A stretch of DNA of 34,686 bases from Oehlia diaphana. Taxonomy: Eukaryota; Glomeromycota; Glomeromycetes; Glomerales; Glomeraceae. Where the stretch lies: assembly GCA_003833135.1 (NCBI GenBank), contig QZLH01000554.1, positions 21,992-56,677 of the forward strand. Reading direction: 5' to 3'. The position numbers were made by a program, and so were the translations under genes. Shown here in pieces: positions 11,001 to 21,583 of the stretch (the stretch's first letter is position 1; every line of letters starts with the position of its first letter). A model generated the notes under the pieces. That model saw nothing but the letters and a program-made list of their open reading frames with translations, ran no database searches and was not told the origin of the DNA.

Positions 11001-11536
11001 TTTTATTAACGAGAATTTTCCGGTTCGTACATAAATCACGCAGTTGGCCAGTTTATATAAATACTGCACATGATCGAACTACAAATTAATCTATTACTTA
11101 CTTGATCTACAAATTCTGGACTTATATTATGAGAATTATCTAATCTTTTCAGAATGACCTTAATTGGGCCAGTACGAGTCCATATTTCGGCTTCTTCATC
11201 TAAATTCCACCTTGGACCTTCCATCCATACTGCTGAATAAATCGAGCTGAAAGCTCCTTTCTCATTAATATTTTTGATCAAGTCAAATTGATTAAAATCA
11301 ATCCATTCGAGGTAGTCCATGCTCTCCTTAGCATTTAATTGAGTAAATCTAATAAACTCATCCATTATAGAATTTCCACTAGTCCAATTTAGAAAGCATT
11401 CTTTCAAGTTCATAATATCACATTTTTCACACCACATCGTCGCAATTCGTTGTCGTTTACAAAGGGAACACTTACCATAAGTTTCTCTGGGTCCAGAGTG
11501 TTCCAATGAAACAGACGTTTCTAATGAAAGAGACAT
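8061..11536 (-). CDS. gene B: TKL-type pseudokinase with N-terminal zinc-ribbon
   Basis: Exon 1 is 11536-11102 (145 codons) and exon 2 is 8852-8061 (263 codons plus stop), predicted 408 aa. The intron is phase 0, donor GTAAGT, acceptor TTAAAAG, joining Gln145 to Leu-Tyr-Arg-Tyr-His. Cysteines 23, 26, 36 and 39 form the C-x2-C-x9-C-x2-C segment. Lys130 is the beta-3 lysine, HGHLHGGN occupies 221-228, DTG starts at 244 and the APE motif is intact. As in its paralogs, the HRD Asp and the alpha-C Glu are missing, so it is probably catalytically weak or inactive. It is the inverted counterpart of gene E and shares the MSLSLET start and WLID end, with a three-residue indel near residue 8. It is divergently oriented with gene C across about 3.2 kb. 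If the intron is retained, the frame closes at 11036 and gives a 166-aa zinc-ribbon plus partial N-lobe product. Confidence 0.82.
10060..10320 (-). mobile_element. putative tRNA-derived SINE-like element
   Basis: On the minus strand a GC-richer block holds GTGGTAGTTTGACC (about 10295-10281), like a tRNA D-arm or box A. About 60 nt further on is GGTTCGATTTCC (10228-10217), an exact match to the RNA polymerase III box B core. No full tRNA cloverleaf is seen, and the spacing is long for a tRNA but acceptable for a SINE head. It lies within the intron-B insert that is absent from the E intron, as expected for a recent insertion. Boundaries are approximate; the element type is inferred from the two boxes only. 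Confidence 0.45.
10424..10790. mobile_element. degenerate element with TATCCGG-rich inverted ends
   Basis: The left part (CATATCCGGTTAAG, GGATATCCGATAAAAA) and the right part (TATCCGGATACC, ACCGGATACAATCACTA) are imperfect inverted repeats. Further GGATATCC/ATCCGGAT motifs lie inside. There is no coding frame. The ends suggest a decayed non-autonomous DNA transposon. Termini and target duplication could not be fixed. Confidence 0.4.
10844..10920 (+). repeat. dispersed repeat, copy 2
   Basis: Same-orientation relative of 1237-1320 (AATGATCATTTTTCTAG, CAGACATATGATC, run of T then ATAAGG). It lies in the B-intron insert that is absent from gene E. Confidence 0.55.
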
Positions 11537-14500
11537 TTTTTAATTCGCTCTAATATCGATTGTGAATTGATTTGAGTGCGATTTAATTAATGTTTTTTCA
11601 CATCTTTATTTTTTAAAAAAAGAGAATGGGTTTAAATAACAAAGTCAACAAAATATAAACATGTGGATACGAATACATGTGAAAATCTGCGAAAATCTAA
11701 AGCTTGAACCTGTCTTATTTTATTTCTAATAAAAAGAAAACATTTATTCTTTATTAAGATATTATATTATTTGTTCAAATGCAAAATACATGAATTTAAT
11801 TGGAAAAAATGCACATTGCGCACATCTTCATCTTTGGATAACAAATTGTTGTATCACCTGAAATCGTGTCGCTTAATTTAGAAAACAAATAAACATACAA
11901 TTACTAATTTTACTAATTTGGAAATTATAATAATAGTACCACTTTTTATATACTGTTAAATGAAAATAAAAAATAAAAATAATCATAGTATCACATAGTA
12001 TCACTCACGTTATGTCGTTATGACGAATGAATTGAAGCATTGTTATATTACATTTTTAATTCGCAAAAAAATCATATGATTTCGGTGCAAATTTATGTCG
12101 ATCATTAGTAATTCTGCTCTTTATGTGAACCCAATCAACACCAACATATTTTAATACACAATATTTATCCCAATGTTTAAATAGTTTGTTTTTTACAATA
12201 ATTTTTTCATATAATTTTTCACTTTATTTGACGCCACGCCAGATTTCCAGATCCTTTGTAGTTGACTCGTAGACCACGGATTAATAATTTTTTTTTTCCT
12301 TTTTAAATATGAATATCACAAATCTTTTACATGTTGGTCATGAGATATTATAAAAATGTGAATTTGATATGGAAATTTATTAGTGAAAGTAAAGAAACTC
12401 AGCTAATACACAAATCACATTAAATGACATGGACTTTCCGACAGACAAATATCGCCTAAAAAATTTCTCCGGGGGCCTTTAATAGAAATATAAAAAAAAA
12501 ACACGCACACCTAAAACCGGAGTGAAAAGGAAAATTTGATCAACTCAATTTATGATTTTTATAGCTTTTAGTAACGATCATGTGGATGTTATGTCGCCTC
12601 ATGTTCCAAATCTGTTAATATTTACCATGTAATAAATGTGTCATTTATTTTAAATTCTAGCGACTCAATTTTACAGTATATAAATTAATAAAAAAAAAAT
12701 ACCAATTACCAAGTTCGTACCTTTGGTTATACACTAAAAATTATTTTTAGGGAACTAAATAGACAATTAGTATATAACTTCTTATTGTATACAGTGTACT
12801 ATATTAATTGACATAATCGAAAACGTGTAGTAAATTTTAATTTTCTTTTTTTGTGATTCGTGGGTCACTAAATATACTTATTTGCTCACGTGAGTTAGTT
12901 GTATAGATGATTGGTACACAATATGCAAAAAATAATTATGTGATACGAAACAAATTATAAATAGTTTCAATATTAATTGGTTTCATCGATTTTATTAAAA
13001 ATTTAAAATTAAAAAATGGTAATTGATTTCCTTTTCTATCAAAAAATAGTCTAAAGAAGGTTATTCAATTTGTCAAAATAAATATTTATTAAAAAAGGGG
13101 TAGTGGGGTAGTTGTCGATCACTATTTATGTAATGTTGTTATTGATTAGATTTCATATTTTATCTAACATATTTTCTCTCCTTTTAATTAATTACAGTCA
13201 CATTAAATTTATAGTTATGATGAATGATTTAATTTTGAAAAAGAAATAATTTTAGTAAAGAAAAAGAATAGTTTGATCTCCAAATAATATTAATAATACT
13301 TGGAGAAATTGTTTAAGCGTACTTTTTATATTTATGATCAACATATTGCTGTTATGATAAAAAGGCTTCTAGCTTCCCAAATAAATTTATTTCTTGTTAT
13401 AACTCATTTCTTGTTATAAATCAAACAGTAAAACGGCGCATATCTTTCTTTTTTATATTTTTAAAACTGATCCAGCTTTTAAAATACTGTACTCAATTAT
13501 AAATGATTTTAATATAATCTTAGTAAGAAAAAGAAATACAATTTTTAAAATTCTCACTTTTTTATTAAAGATGTTAAATTTTTTTAACTCGTTTAATACC
13601 AAAAAAACGAAAATAAGAAAATTTAGGAGAAAAGTAACCAGAGTTCCCATTTCAATAAAATTATACATATATACCAATAGACCTTAACTTATTGATCTTA
13701 ACTTTCTAAGTGTATGTATCGAAAATAATAATAATTTTTATAGAATTTAAGTTGCATGGAGAAGGTTCCGTTCTTCTGAACCTTCAAATTTTTTTACTTA
13801 TTTTCTTATTATCATATGAATCTCTGAATCCCCATTAAATTCGAAATAGCAAACATTTTTGTTTTATTAAAAGTCGACTATTAAAGCATAGATCTAATTT
13901 CTTCATATAGTAATCTATATAAGTATATAAGTTAAGATATTACTAATTACTAATTTTATTCTTTATTTCGCTAAGTCCGTGATGTTACACAATATTCATT
14001 GATGGAGAAACTTAATTCCGATAAAATTTATTGGTTATTCGCTCATAATCGCATAACACATAATTTCATTATATCTTTGATGTCAAAACATATTCTATAA
14101 TTGGTGTTTGTTTATATAACAATAAACCCAATTAACTCATACATTGTACTTTAAATTAATGTACATTGCCGTTGCAAATGCTGGACGTTCAAGACGCAAT
14201 TTCTCTGGTTATCTTGCCTGTATTTAATAATTTAATGAGTAGTCATTACAAACATAATTAATGTTATTATTTTTTTACTCACATTTGTATGTCAAGATTC
14301 AGAATATCTGATTATCAAATCTATTCGACGAAGCTGAAACTACTTTTCGTAAATTTAGAAAAATTAAACTTAGTAGTTTATTATGCCACGAAATTGTCAC
14401 CTTCTTCAATTAGACTCTGTTAATCTTAGTTATATTTCAGTCGATTAGGAATATGCGAACTTTTCAAACTTTTTAATGACCGATATTTGAAACACTTAAT

Positions 14501-14682
14501 ACTGAAATCAGTTTTACTTCTATTGATCACTGCAGTGTTCCTAATGATCAGTATGATCTGTTATTGGATCGGATATCTTTCTTCGCTATTTTTAATATTG
14601 CTTGTCGCAGACTACATTATCAACATTTTGTCATATGATGTCAATATAATTTAACGTACAGATTGTCAAACGTAAATTAACT
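11537..14682. promoter_or_regulatory. divergent intergenic region between genes B and C
   Basis: About 3.2 kb separates the start codons of the divergent genes B and C and must hold both promoters. It has no supportable coding frame. It matches 26320-29412 in reverse complement over much of its length, including blocks near 14160-14230, 13660-13760 and 12700-12840. Retained similarity could reflect recent duplication or shared regulation. The position near 14496 is the uninterrupted site of a MITE present in the other arm at 26492-26689. Confidence 0.5.
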
Positions 14683-14689
14683 TATAAAA
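14683..14689 (+). promoter_or_regulatory. TATA-like box upstream of gene C
   Basis: TATAAAA lies 48 bp before the gene C ATG. The same box, in the same setting (ACTTATAAAATGATAA), occurs upstream of gene D at 26313-26319. The position is compatible with a core promoter element, though in AT-rich DNA it could be chance plus common descent. Confidence 0.35.
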
Positions 14690-14737
14690 TGATAATTTGC
14701 TCTTCATTTTTCTAAAAAAAATTGCGATTGCTTCAAG

Positions 14738-16873
14738 ATGTCTGGACCCAGAAAGATATATGGTGAATGTATCGATTGCACACGGCAACGAATTTCGTTA
14801 GCATGGTGTAAAAATTGCGATATTGCATTTTTAAAAGATAATTTTCATAATTGGACTAGTAAAAATTCTAAAATTGATGAATTTATTAAATATACTCAAT
14901 TAAATGCTAAAGATAGTATGGATTATCTTGAATGGATCGATTTTGATCAATTCGATTTGGTCGAAAATATCAATAAACGAGGCGCTTTCAGCTCAATTTA
15001 TTCAGCAGTATGGATGGAAGGCCCAAGATGGAATCTTGATGAAGGAATTGAAATATGGTCTCGTACTGGTCCTATTAAGGTCATTCTTAAACGATTAGAT
15101 GATTCTCAGAACATAGATCGAGAATTTGTAAATCAGGCAAGTAAATTTATCTGATCTTAGTAACTCGTGTAGAATTTTATAGCAGAGAATTCAAATAATA
15201 AAAAATAGAGACATTATAAGGGCCATGACATTTATTACGTAATATTTTAGGAGATATTATGTAATATGTCACGGCCCTAAGTATAATGTAATAAATAGTA
15301 AAAATAAAAGACTCAATAAAAAAAATTCCGGAAAATCCCGTATTAGCATCCGGATTCTTATATTATTTGACCAAATGGTACTATTAGTAAATTATAAGAT
15401 CACATGACGAAATCCAAATGATGTCATACTAATCGCGGAGTAGGGTGTCCAGGATGGGTTGTCGCGATGATCCAAAAATCGCACGTAATTTTCACGATTT
15501 TTTCGCAAATTCGCGATTGTGTTGAAATTAACGTAATTTCGGCCTAATTTCTAAAGCCGGAATTATTTTAGCCAGAATTTCGGCAAAATCATAATAACGT
15601 GGTTATCCATTCAATCAAATTTAAATATCGTGAAAATCGTGAAATTTTATCAAAAATCGCGACCACCAATTCTGGACACCCACCCTACCGCGATTTCATT
15701 GGACGGCGTCACGTGAGGAGAAACCACGTGATTGATCATTTTCGTACATATATAGTCCTTCGCTTCGCAATGATACCTGACCAGTTTGAACGGGAAGAGT
15801 CGAAAACTGAATAATAATATTTCTGGAAAGATCTATAAACTTCAAATTCTAAACGAATTTAGATAACAGTTTCATTTCTTAAATAGTAAATTCTTTATAG
15901 ATAACGAAAGGTTATGACTTCGACCCGGCAATACACTTTAGCCGCGAGATGGATTTATGTTAACAGTAAACCTTAAATTTCTAATTGCATTAGAAAGAGT
16001 ACGTATGATAACTGAAAAGTATTAATATTAACTCATTATTTTTTTTTTCCTTTAAAATTTAATCTAATAAAGTTATATAGATATCATAATTGCTTGCAAA
16101 GTGGAGCACTTGCAGATTGTTTTGGTATAACTAAAGACCCAACATCATGCTACATGTTCGTTATGAGATATTATAAAAATGGGAATTTATACTCGTATCT
16201 TGATGAAACTATGGGGATTCTTTGCTGGCGAGATATTGTAGACATGTTATGGTCAATATCCGCAGGTCTAAATTTTATTCACAAATATGATCTTGTTCAT
16301 GGAAATCTACATGGAGGGAACATATTAGTCGAAAATAATATAAACTCTATTGATACTAAAATTACGGATACTGGATTACACGGACTTGTTGATAGTAAAC
16401 AAATATCATCCAAACAAATTTACGGTGTAATTCCCTTTGTTGCTCCAGAGATCTTCGATGGAAATACGCCAAACAGTAAAGAGTCCGATGTATATAGTTT
16501 TGGTATGATCATGTGGATGTTATCAGCTGGTGTACGTCCTTATTGTGATAGACCTCATAATAAAGAATTAATTCAAGAAATCTGCTTAGGATTAAGACCA
16601 AGCGTTGTAGATGGAACTCCACCTGTTTTCTCCAGTTTAATGTTACAATGTTTAGATGCGAATCCATCAAATAGACCAACAGCATCTCAAATTTACGAAT
16701 GCTTAAGAAATTGGATCACTGCAATTTGTGATGACCCAAATCCATCCGATTTATCAGATCAATTTGACGCCGCTGAAGAGATTAAATTCTCAAATTTAGA
16801 AAATTCTAATTTCAATACTTTCGCGAGCCACGAAAAAGCTTTTTATTTCAGTCGTCCGTTATTAGACTCTTAA
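14738..16873 (+). CDS. gene C: TKL-type pseudokinase, GC-AG intron
   Basis: Exon 1 is 14738-15136 (133 codons) and exon 2 is 16073-16873 (266 codons plus stop), predicted 399 aa. The only frame-preserving donor is CAG|GCAAGTAAA (GC instead of GT), with acceptor ATAAAG; Gln133 then joins Leu-Tyr-Arg-Tyr-His, exactly as in the paralogs. A GT four bases downstream would shift the frame. Cys11, 14, 24 and 27 form the zinc-ribbon-like segment. Around 80-88 the nucleotide loop reads KRGAFSSIY, with a single glycine. Lys118 is the beta-3 lysine and Gln133 replaces the alpha-C Glu. Residues 209-216 read HGNLHGGN, so this copy alone has Asn at the HRD Asp position. DTG is at 232-234 and APE at 257-259. 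It pairs with gene D and diverges from gene B. A pseudokinase role is inferred. Confidence 0.84.
15219..15278. repeat. 60-bp palindromic hairpin in intron C
   Basis: AGGGCCATGACAT at the left and ATGTCACGGCCCT at the right form an imperfect inverted repeat of about 27 bp around a short loop; the inner arms are AT-rich. The same hairpin lies at 25722-25780 in intron D, so it predates the arm duplication. It may be a tiny foldback MITE. Confidence 0.7.
15441..15687. mobile_element. 247-bp MITE in intron C, TAGGGTG...CACCCTA termini
   Basis: The left end reads TAGGGTGTCCAGGATGGG. The right end, in reverse complement, reads TAGGGTGGGTGTCCAGAATT; the ends match with a small indel and both continue into TCGCGAT. 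The equivalent place in intron D lacks this block. No clear target-site duplication is visible, since flanking sequence differs, and no coding frame is credible. Confidence 0.6.
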
Positions 16874-17399
16874 AGATTGGCTCTCCTTTTTTTTTTTAAT
16901 TCTCATACGTTAAATATATTTTTCGATTTCTTTAGTTTTAATTTTATTATAATTTATTATAATTTATCGTAGATTTTAATCAAAAATTTAATTCCACTTA
17001 TCGTCATTATTTATTCGTTTTTTCCGAAATCACAAACACCACAAACTCATAATACTTAACGTTTAAAACATAATTTTTAAGATTTTCTTTCGCAAATTAA
17101 TTAAGCCTTTATTTCGTTTAAAATAAGCAAATATTATACACAAACACAAATCATTTTTTCGAATAGTTACTATATACATACTATACGTAAAATAAAATAG
17201 TTCTGTTATATTGTTATAACAAGTCAAGAATATAAAATAGTTTCGTATATGAATCTTGTCTAGCGTAGAATTTCCTTAATATTTTTGAATCTTATTACAG
17301 TGGCCACGAATCAGGCGTCCGGGCCGATCACGATCCAGACCTAAAAAAAAATGATCTAAAAAAAGATCGGCGCTTACCGCAGCATCGATCACAGAAAAA

Positions 17400-17640
17400 A
17401 AAAATGAAAAATAAAAAATTCCAATTTAAGAAACCGGAAAGAAGGAAAAGGGAGAAGAAAAGAATAATTAGTAATTCGGTCTTAAGAAAACTGTAAGTAA
17501 TGTGGGAAAAAATAATAAATAAAAAAAAACCGGTCTTAATAAGAAACTGAAAGAAGGAAAAAGAGAGGGAAAATATAACGATTAGAAATCTGAATTTAAG
17601 AAACCGGAAAGAAAGAGAAAAAAATATTAATAAAAAAGAA
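17400..17640 (+). repeat. purine-rich degenerate minisatellite
   Basis: Three spaced copies of a unit containing AAGAAACCGGAAAG (or close variants) followed by AAGG/GAGA runs start near 17428, 17540 and 17597. Strand asymmetry is extreme (A+G on the plus strand). A long minus-strand open frame here is a low-complexity product of this bias and not a gene. Confidence 0.55.
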
Positions 17641-17994
17641 ACCGTGGTAGTGCAGTACTGCGCCACTCAAACTCACCAAAAAGGCCAAAAAAGGACTCAA
17701 CAAAATCCCACAATTCTTCAGAATGTCAGGAACACTATAAAGCAACCTGTTGCGTGCAGCAAGGTCGGTGGCCGTGGGTGTACCGAAACGTTAACGTTAA
17801 CGTTAATAATAAACTAGGTTTCTAAAGGTTTCTTTTTTTAGAAAGCTGAGCAACCACTTTTAACGGCAATTGATTGATAAATATATGACAAAGTTGGCAA
17901 GGTTGGGTTCGTTTCGTCTGGGTAGTTTCAGTTACTATGGTAGATAGGGGAGCCAGTAATCTGTAGTAATTCTTTGTATCAAAGGTTGACTGAT

Positions 17995-18040
17995 TGTTTG
18001 ATATAACTAAAGATCCAACATCATGTTTCATGTTATATTG
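17995..18040 (+). pseudogene. kinase exon-2 relic
   Basis: The stretch TATAACTAAAGATCCAACAT, followed by CATGTTTCATGTTAT, matches the exon-2 segment that encodes GITKDPTSCYMFVM in the intact paralogs (for example 16123-16165), with two small changes. Preceding bases (TTGTTTGA) match TTGTTTTGG. No kinase sequence continues on either side, so this is a short stranded fragment. Confidence 0.7.
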
Positions 18041-19944
18041 ATTCTTGCTAAATCTTAATACATATTAACTACGAAATGTTTGTGATAAATTGTCGTCAAT
18101 TTTGCCTTTATAAAATTGTAAATATTAAAAGTACTGTATTAGTGATTATTCATAATCGCTTTTGTTAATAATTATAATAGATAGAAGACAGAAGTCTTAT
18201 TATTATTGCGTAAAATTACGAGTTGTAAACTTTCTAGAATTTTTTACATTTTACCACAGGGTTCCAATCACTGGAACAATAAAGAGCGTATTGTTATCAA
18301 TTTCGTCTCTTTTAAAATTATTTACTCTACTTCTTGCTTATTTTTATTTTACTAAAAAGTAAGTTAACAAACTTGCAGTAAATTTCTACCGATACTGAAA
18401 AATACTTTTTTTTACTCTCGCCTTGTATTTAGAAAGTTATATGTATATACCCTCAAAACTTTCTCAGACTTCTTTTTAAAAATTAGGGCTTTAATTAAAA
18501 TTTTTTTTTTTAATATTTACGATTTTACGATTACCATTTACCACTCAAAAAATTTTTTGATATTTTCGCAAAAAAAAAAAACTAAATAATATATGACAAA
18601 CTATAACAGTGACTTCTTTTTACATTTAAATTATAAAATATTAATTATTTTTTTTTATTTGGTTTATCTTTTCTAGGATAATATTAAAAAATTGAGATGT
18701 AATATTATTATAATTTAAAAGTATTTGTTAAATACTGTAAAATTAATTTTTTTGCAAATTTTGACGTAAATAAATGATCAAAAAAAAATTACAAAATAAA
18801 AACATATTGGTGACAAATTTTTCATGTTGGTAAAATGGAAGTTCCATGTAAATGCATATGAATTATATCATATTGAGGGTCTAGACTCACATGATAATGC
18901 ATATATAATATGTCTCTAAATTCTTAAAGACAAATACAAATTCTTGGTTCCAATAACTTTAATGACGATCATGTTTTCAAGAATAAAAATTATCTAACTA
19001 TACATAAAGCGATGATCGGTTTTTGAGCTTTGTAACGCGAGTCAAAAAATTCTCTCTTTTAAAATAAAATAAAATAAAAAAGTACTAAGTAATTTTTACT
19101 AAGAAAACCTTTTTGATTATAATAATAAAAAGGTATAACAGTAAAACATGTGGCACAATTATATACCAAATTAAGTGACTTAAATAATTAGAATGCATGT
19201 ACGCACTGGTAATTCGGATTTTCCGATTTGATGAACAAATAATGCAAATTCAAACAATAACAATTGAGTTGTAATCCACTTTACAAATTCATTGGTCAAC
19301 AGGTCTTTGCGAAAATGGAAGTGAAAGTACAGCATGCATCACAAATTCTTTTGTGTCTATAATTAATTAGTGCTTATTAATTACCTATTTTTTGTGTAAT
19401 TTATCATATTCGGGTTATACGAAAAAGAAATTCGCTTTACAAATGGTAATAGGTGACAAAGTTTATAGGAATTATTAATAAAAAGATAAAATGTATTGAA
19501 CAAATAAAGTATTATCCGTAAAAGTTGTTATACTAAAAAATAAATATGAGATCTAGTAACTTTTTTCCTTTTTTAAAACTAAACTTTTACTCGATAGATT
19601 TTGACATTGTTTATTTAATCCGTGGTCCGTACAGTAATCGGTATAAAAGAGCGTTACCACTAAATACATCTTAAAATCGTTAGAGAAATCGGTTTGTCAA
19701 AATATTCTAGAATAGCGATATGCGTTGAAAGCTTTTAATGATTTTTTATTGGACCTTCTAATCCTAGATTCCGTCTAATAATTTAATACATATTATTTTA
19801 TAATAGTACGTATTTTTTTATCAGAAGCTTCAGTCCCCAACCCATTTAATTGGTTTCGAAGATTTGGAGGTCCAAATATGTTTCCAACTTCAGTTCCAGT
19901 ACACATCGCTGCCTAGCCCGAGATAGATTTAAATTGCAGAAAAA

Positions 19945-20075
19945 GATAGACAGAGAATACGGAATGATTCTGATCAATATGACTTTGATCAAAAATATCA
20001 AAGATCGAGCGCTTTAAGCGCAGTTTTAATCAGAGTATGAATGAAAGGACAATCATAATCTAAAGTATGATGTTG
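19945..20075 (+). pseudogene. decayed kinase exon-1 relic
   Basis: Similarity to paralog exon 1 (about 14918-15045) is clear through TGATCAATATGACTTTGATC, AAAATATCAA, GAGCGCTTTAAGCGCAGTTT and ATGAATGAAAGGACAATCAT. These correspond to the region encoding FDQFDLVENINKRGAFSS and MEGPRWN. Indels and stop codons disrupt every frame. The exon-2 relic lies upstream on the same strand, in the wrong order for one gene, so rearrangement or separate origins are implied. Confidence 0.7.
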
Positions 20076-20638
20076 TGTTAGAAATTGTAAGTTTCATAAT
20101 AGACAGGGAGAACGTATTCATTTTGTTTCGGTTATCGGGTAAAAAGATTTATTACATTTTTTTTCTTTAATAAAAATAAAATTCGCGCTTGAAGATTACC
20201 AACAGCAAGTTATTATTTCTTGTGATTTAGTCCATTTTAACTTAATTGTTTGTTTTTGAGATTTACAAATATATTATCGTATTTATTAGAATTAAATATA
20301 TAGATGGTTAATCGATCAATTAAGTTGGAACGGTCTTATTTATCAACTTTTCAAATTAATTTGTTACTTTAAAAAATTTTAAATATATTTCAAATAATAA
20401 TAGCGAATTTTGATATCATATGGTAACATGAAAAATTCTCGTTACACCTAATATCATGTGATTATCCGAATTTTTTTTTTAAAGCAAATTTATTTTATCA
20501 AAAGATAGTTGATTTATATATCTCGCAGTTTTCTTTGCACCATGAGTCCATGATCATGCCAGTATCATGCCGTTTTACCCTATATTTACCGCATTATACC
20601 AAATTTTCCTACTACACCGTCATAGCATTAACAATTCG

Positions 20639-21146
20639 GTAAGTTACAGCGGTGCTACAGTAAACGCCAAGTTTCATATTTACCTTTGTTTCGTCATTTT
20701 TTTTTTATTTTAATTATTTTTCATTTTTTTTTTCGTCTTTTTAGTTCCGTTCGGTAAGTTGCTGCAAGAATCGATTTCACATTTCATAGCTTATTTTCTT
20801 TAGAGTTAGAAACTCACAGATCGGGAGATTCGCTTGCCTTCGTTTCAAACCTTTTTTTACTTAGTTTTTACTAATTATTTTCTTTAAATTTTTTCTTTTC
20901 ATCTTTTAGAATTGGGGACTTGTGAATTTGAAGATGCACAGACAGATGCACTTATCACTACGGTACTACAGTAAGCTCTGATTTTCATATTTTTTTTTAT
21001 TTTCATTACTATGGTATTCTTTGCAGGGGTGGCAATTTCCTTTAAATTGAATTTGGAATCTGGTAAGTTTCAGTGGAGAAGTGTTAAAATTATTTCTTTG
21101 TTTATTTACTAACGTTGCTTTTTTTGCTTTTTTTTCTTTTTGTAGA
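20639..21146 (+). ncRNA. candidate multi-intron transcript with micro-exons
   Basis: Splice signals on the plus strand alternate: donor GGTAAGT at 20638; T-rich acceptor ending at 20744; donor GGTAAGT at 20753 (leaving a 9-nt segment, 20745-20753); acceptor TTTCTTTAG at 20803; acceptor ATCTTTTAG at 20909; donor CAGTAAGC at 20970; acceptor TTCTTTGCAG at 21026; donor GGTAAGT at 21062; acceptor TTTTTGTAG at 21145. Possible exons are 20910-20970 and 21027-21062. Their sequence carries stops, so a non-coding RNA or a decayed gene is likelier than a protein gene. CGGT(G/A)CTACAGTAA with a following TTTCATATTT occurs twice (20650, 20961). Purely inferential. Confidence 0.3.
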
Positions 21147-21394
21147 GACGGTAGCTTTTAAACGAAGACAGTAGATAGAAATGAATAATACCGTAACTTA
21201 AAACGTTTCAAATGAAGACGTTTAACACCTCTACTTACAAAAAGAAATTTGAAATAAATAGAAGCATTTTTTTTATTAAGAAACATTTCTAATGAAACAT
21301 TTATCTTTTGCTAATCGATAAGTGATAGCTCCTCCATTATTTTTTTTTCCATTTATCTTCGTTCCTTATTTTTCTGTTATTAGGCTGCTAACTT

Positions 21395-21575
21395 TTGGAT
21401 TCTGTATTCTTGATATTTATATTCTTGGTCATTTATACGTATTTGATTTTGATGTGTGTTGGGTTTCGATCTTTGATCTATGATATGGTTCTTTATATGC
21501 GTGTCTTGATTTTTGATATGTATTTAATTTTGATGTTATTGTTTTATCTTGATCTTTGGTGTGTATTGGTCTTTG
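21395..21575 (+). repeat. low-complexity TTGATCTTTGRTGTGTAT repeats
   Basis: Imperfect short repeats of TTCTTGATCTTTGATGTGTA type. They resume at about 22742-22880 after the inserted MITE, so one array has been split by the insertion. The open frames here are by-products of the repeat. Confidence 0.6.
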
Positions 21576-21583
21576 ATCCTTGG

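Larger units (their letters stand above)
8853..11101 (-). other. 2.25-kb phase-0 intron of gene B
   Basis: Its two ends match the 0.9-kb intron of gene E, including the conserved stretch with GCAGATCTGGCACGACG near 9440-9480 (reverse complement near 30165-30190). About 1.35 kb in the middle (roughly 9605-10950) has no counterpart in E and contains GC-richer inserts: a tRNA-derived SINE-like sequence, a TATCCGG inverted-repeat element and a dispersed repeat. If it is a real intron it is much longer than the others here. Alternatively the insertion has separated the exons and B no longer splices. Confidence 0.7.
15137..16072 (+). other. 936-bp GC-AG intron of gene C
   Basis: The 5' end matches gene D's intron, including a hairpin element (15219-15278) and the following AAAATTCCGGAAAA block. 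It differs by a 247-bp insert at 15441-15687. CTTCGCTTCGC near 15758 is a remnant of the element that is complete in gene D's intron (25303-25579). The acceptor follows a T-rich tract near 16039-16050. Confidence 0.7.
7640..17130. repeat. left arm of giant inverted duplication
   Basis: Read in reverse complement, this segment matches 23930-31740 in gene order (B and C against E and D), exon sequence, intron content, intergenic DNA and 3' flanks. A diagnostic non-coding match is TTGCAAATGCTGGACGTTC near 14174 with its reverse complement near 26990. The inner edge ends in the shared CGTTTAAAATAAG at about 17117-17129. The outer edge ends near the shared AAAAATTAATTAA at about 7650. Inserts unique to this arm make it longer, notably about 9605-10950 and 15441-15687. 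Confidence 0.85.

Noticed and set aside
14904..15098. Second plus-strand frame inside gene C exon 1
   Set aside because: It is an out-of-frame shadow of the exon, whose correct frame aligns with four paralogs.
15141..15142. Ordinary GT donor four bases after the GC donor in gene C
   Set aside because: Using it leaves one extra base and shifts exon 2 out of frame; no acceptor near 16073 compensates.
15599..15814. 71-codon plus-strand frame in intron C
   Set aside because: It spans the end of a MITE and intron sequence and has no counterpart in intron D.
17328..17666. 112-codon minus-strand frame rich in Phe, Leu and Ser, looking like a membrane protein
   Set aside because: It is the complement of a purine-rich degenerate minisatellite. 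The hydrophobic look follows from the base bias.
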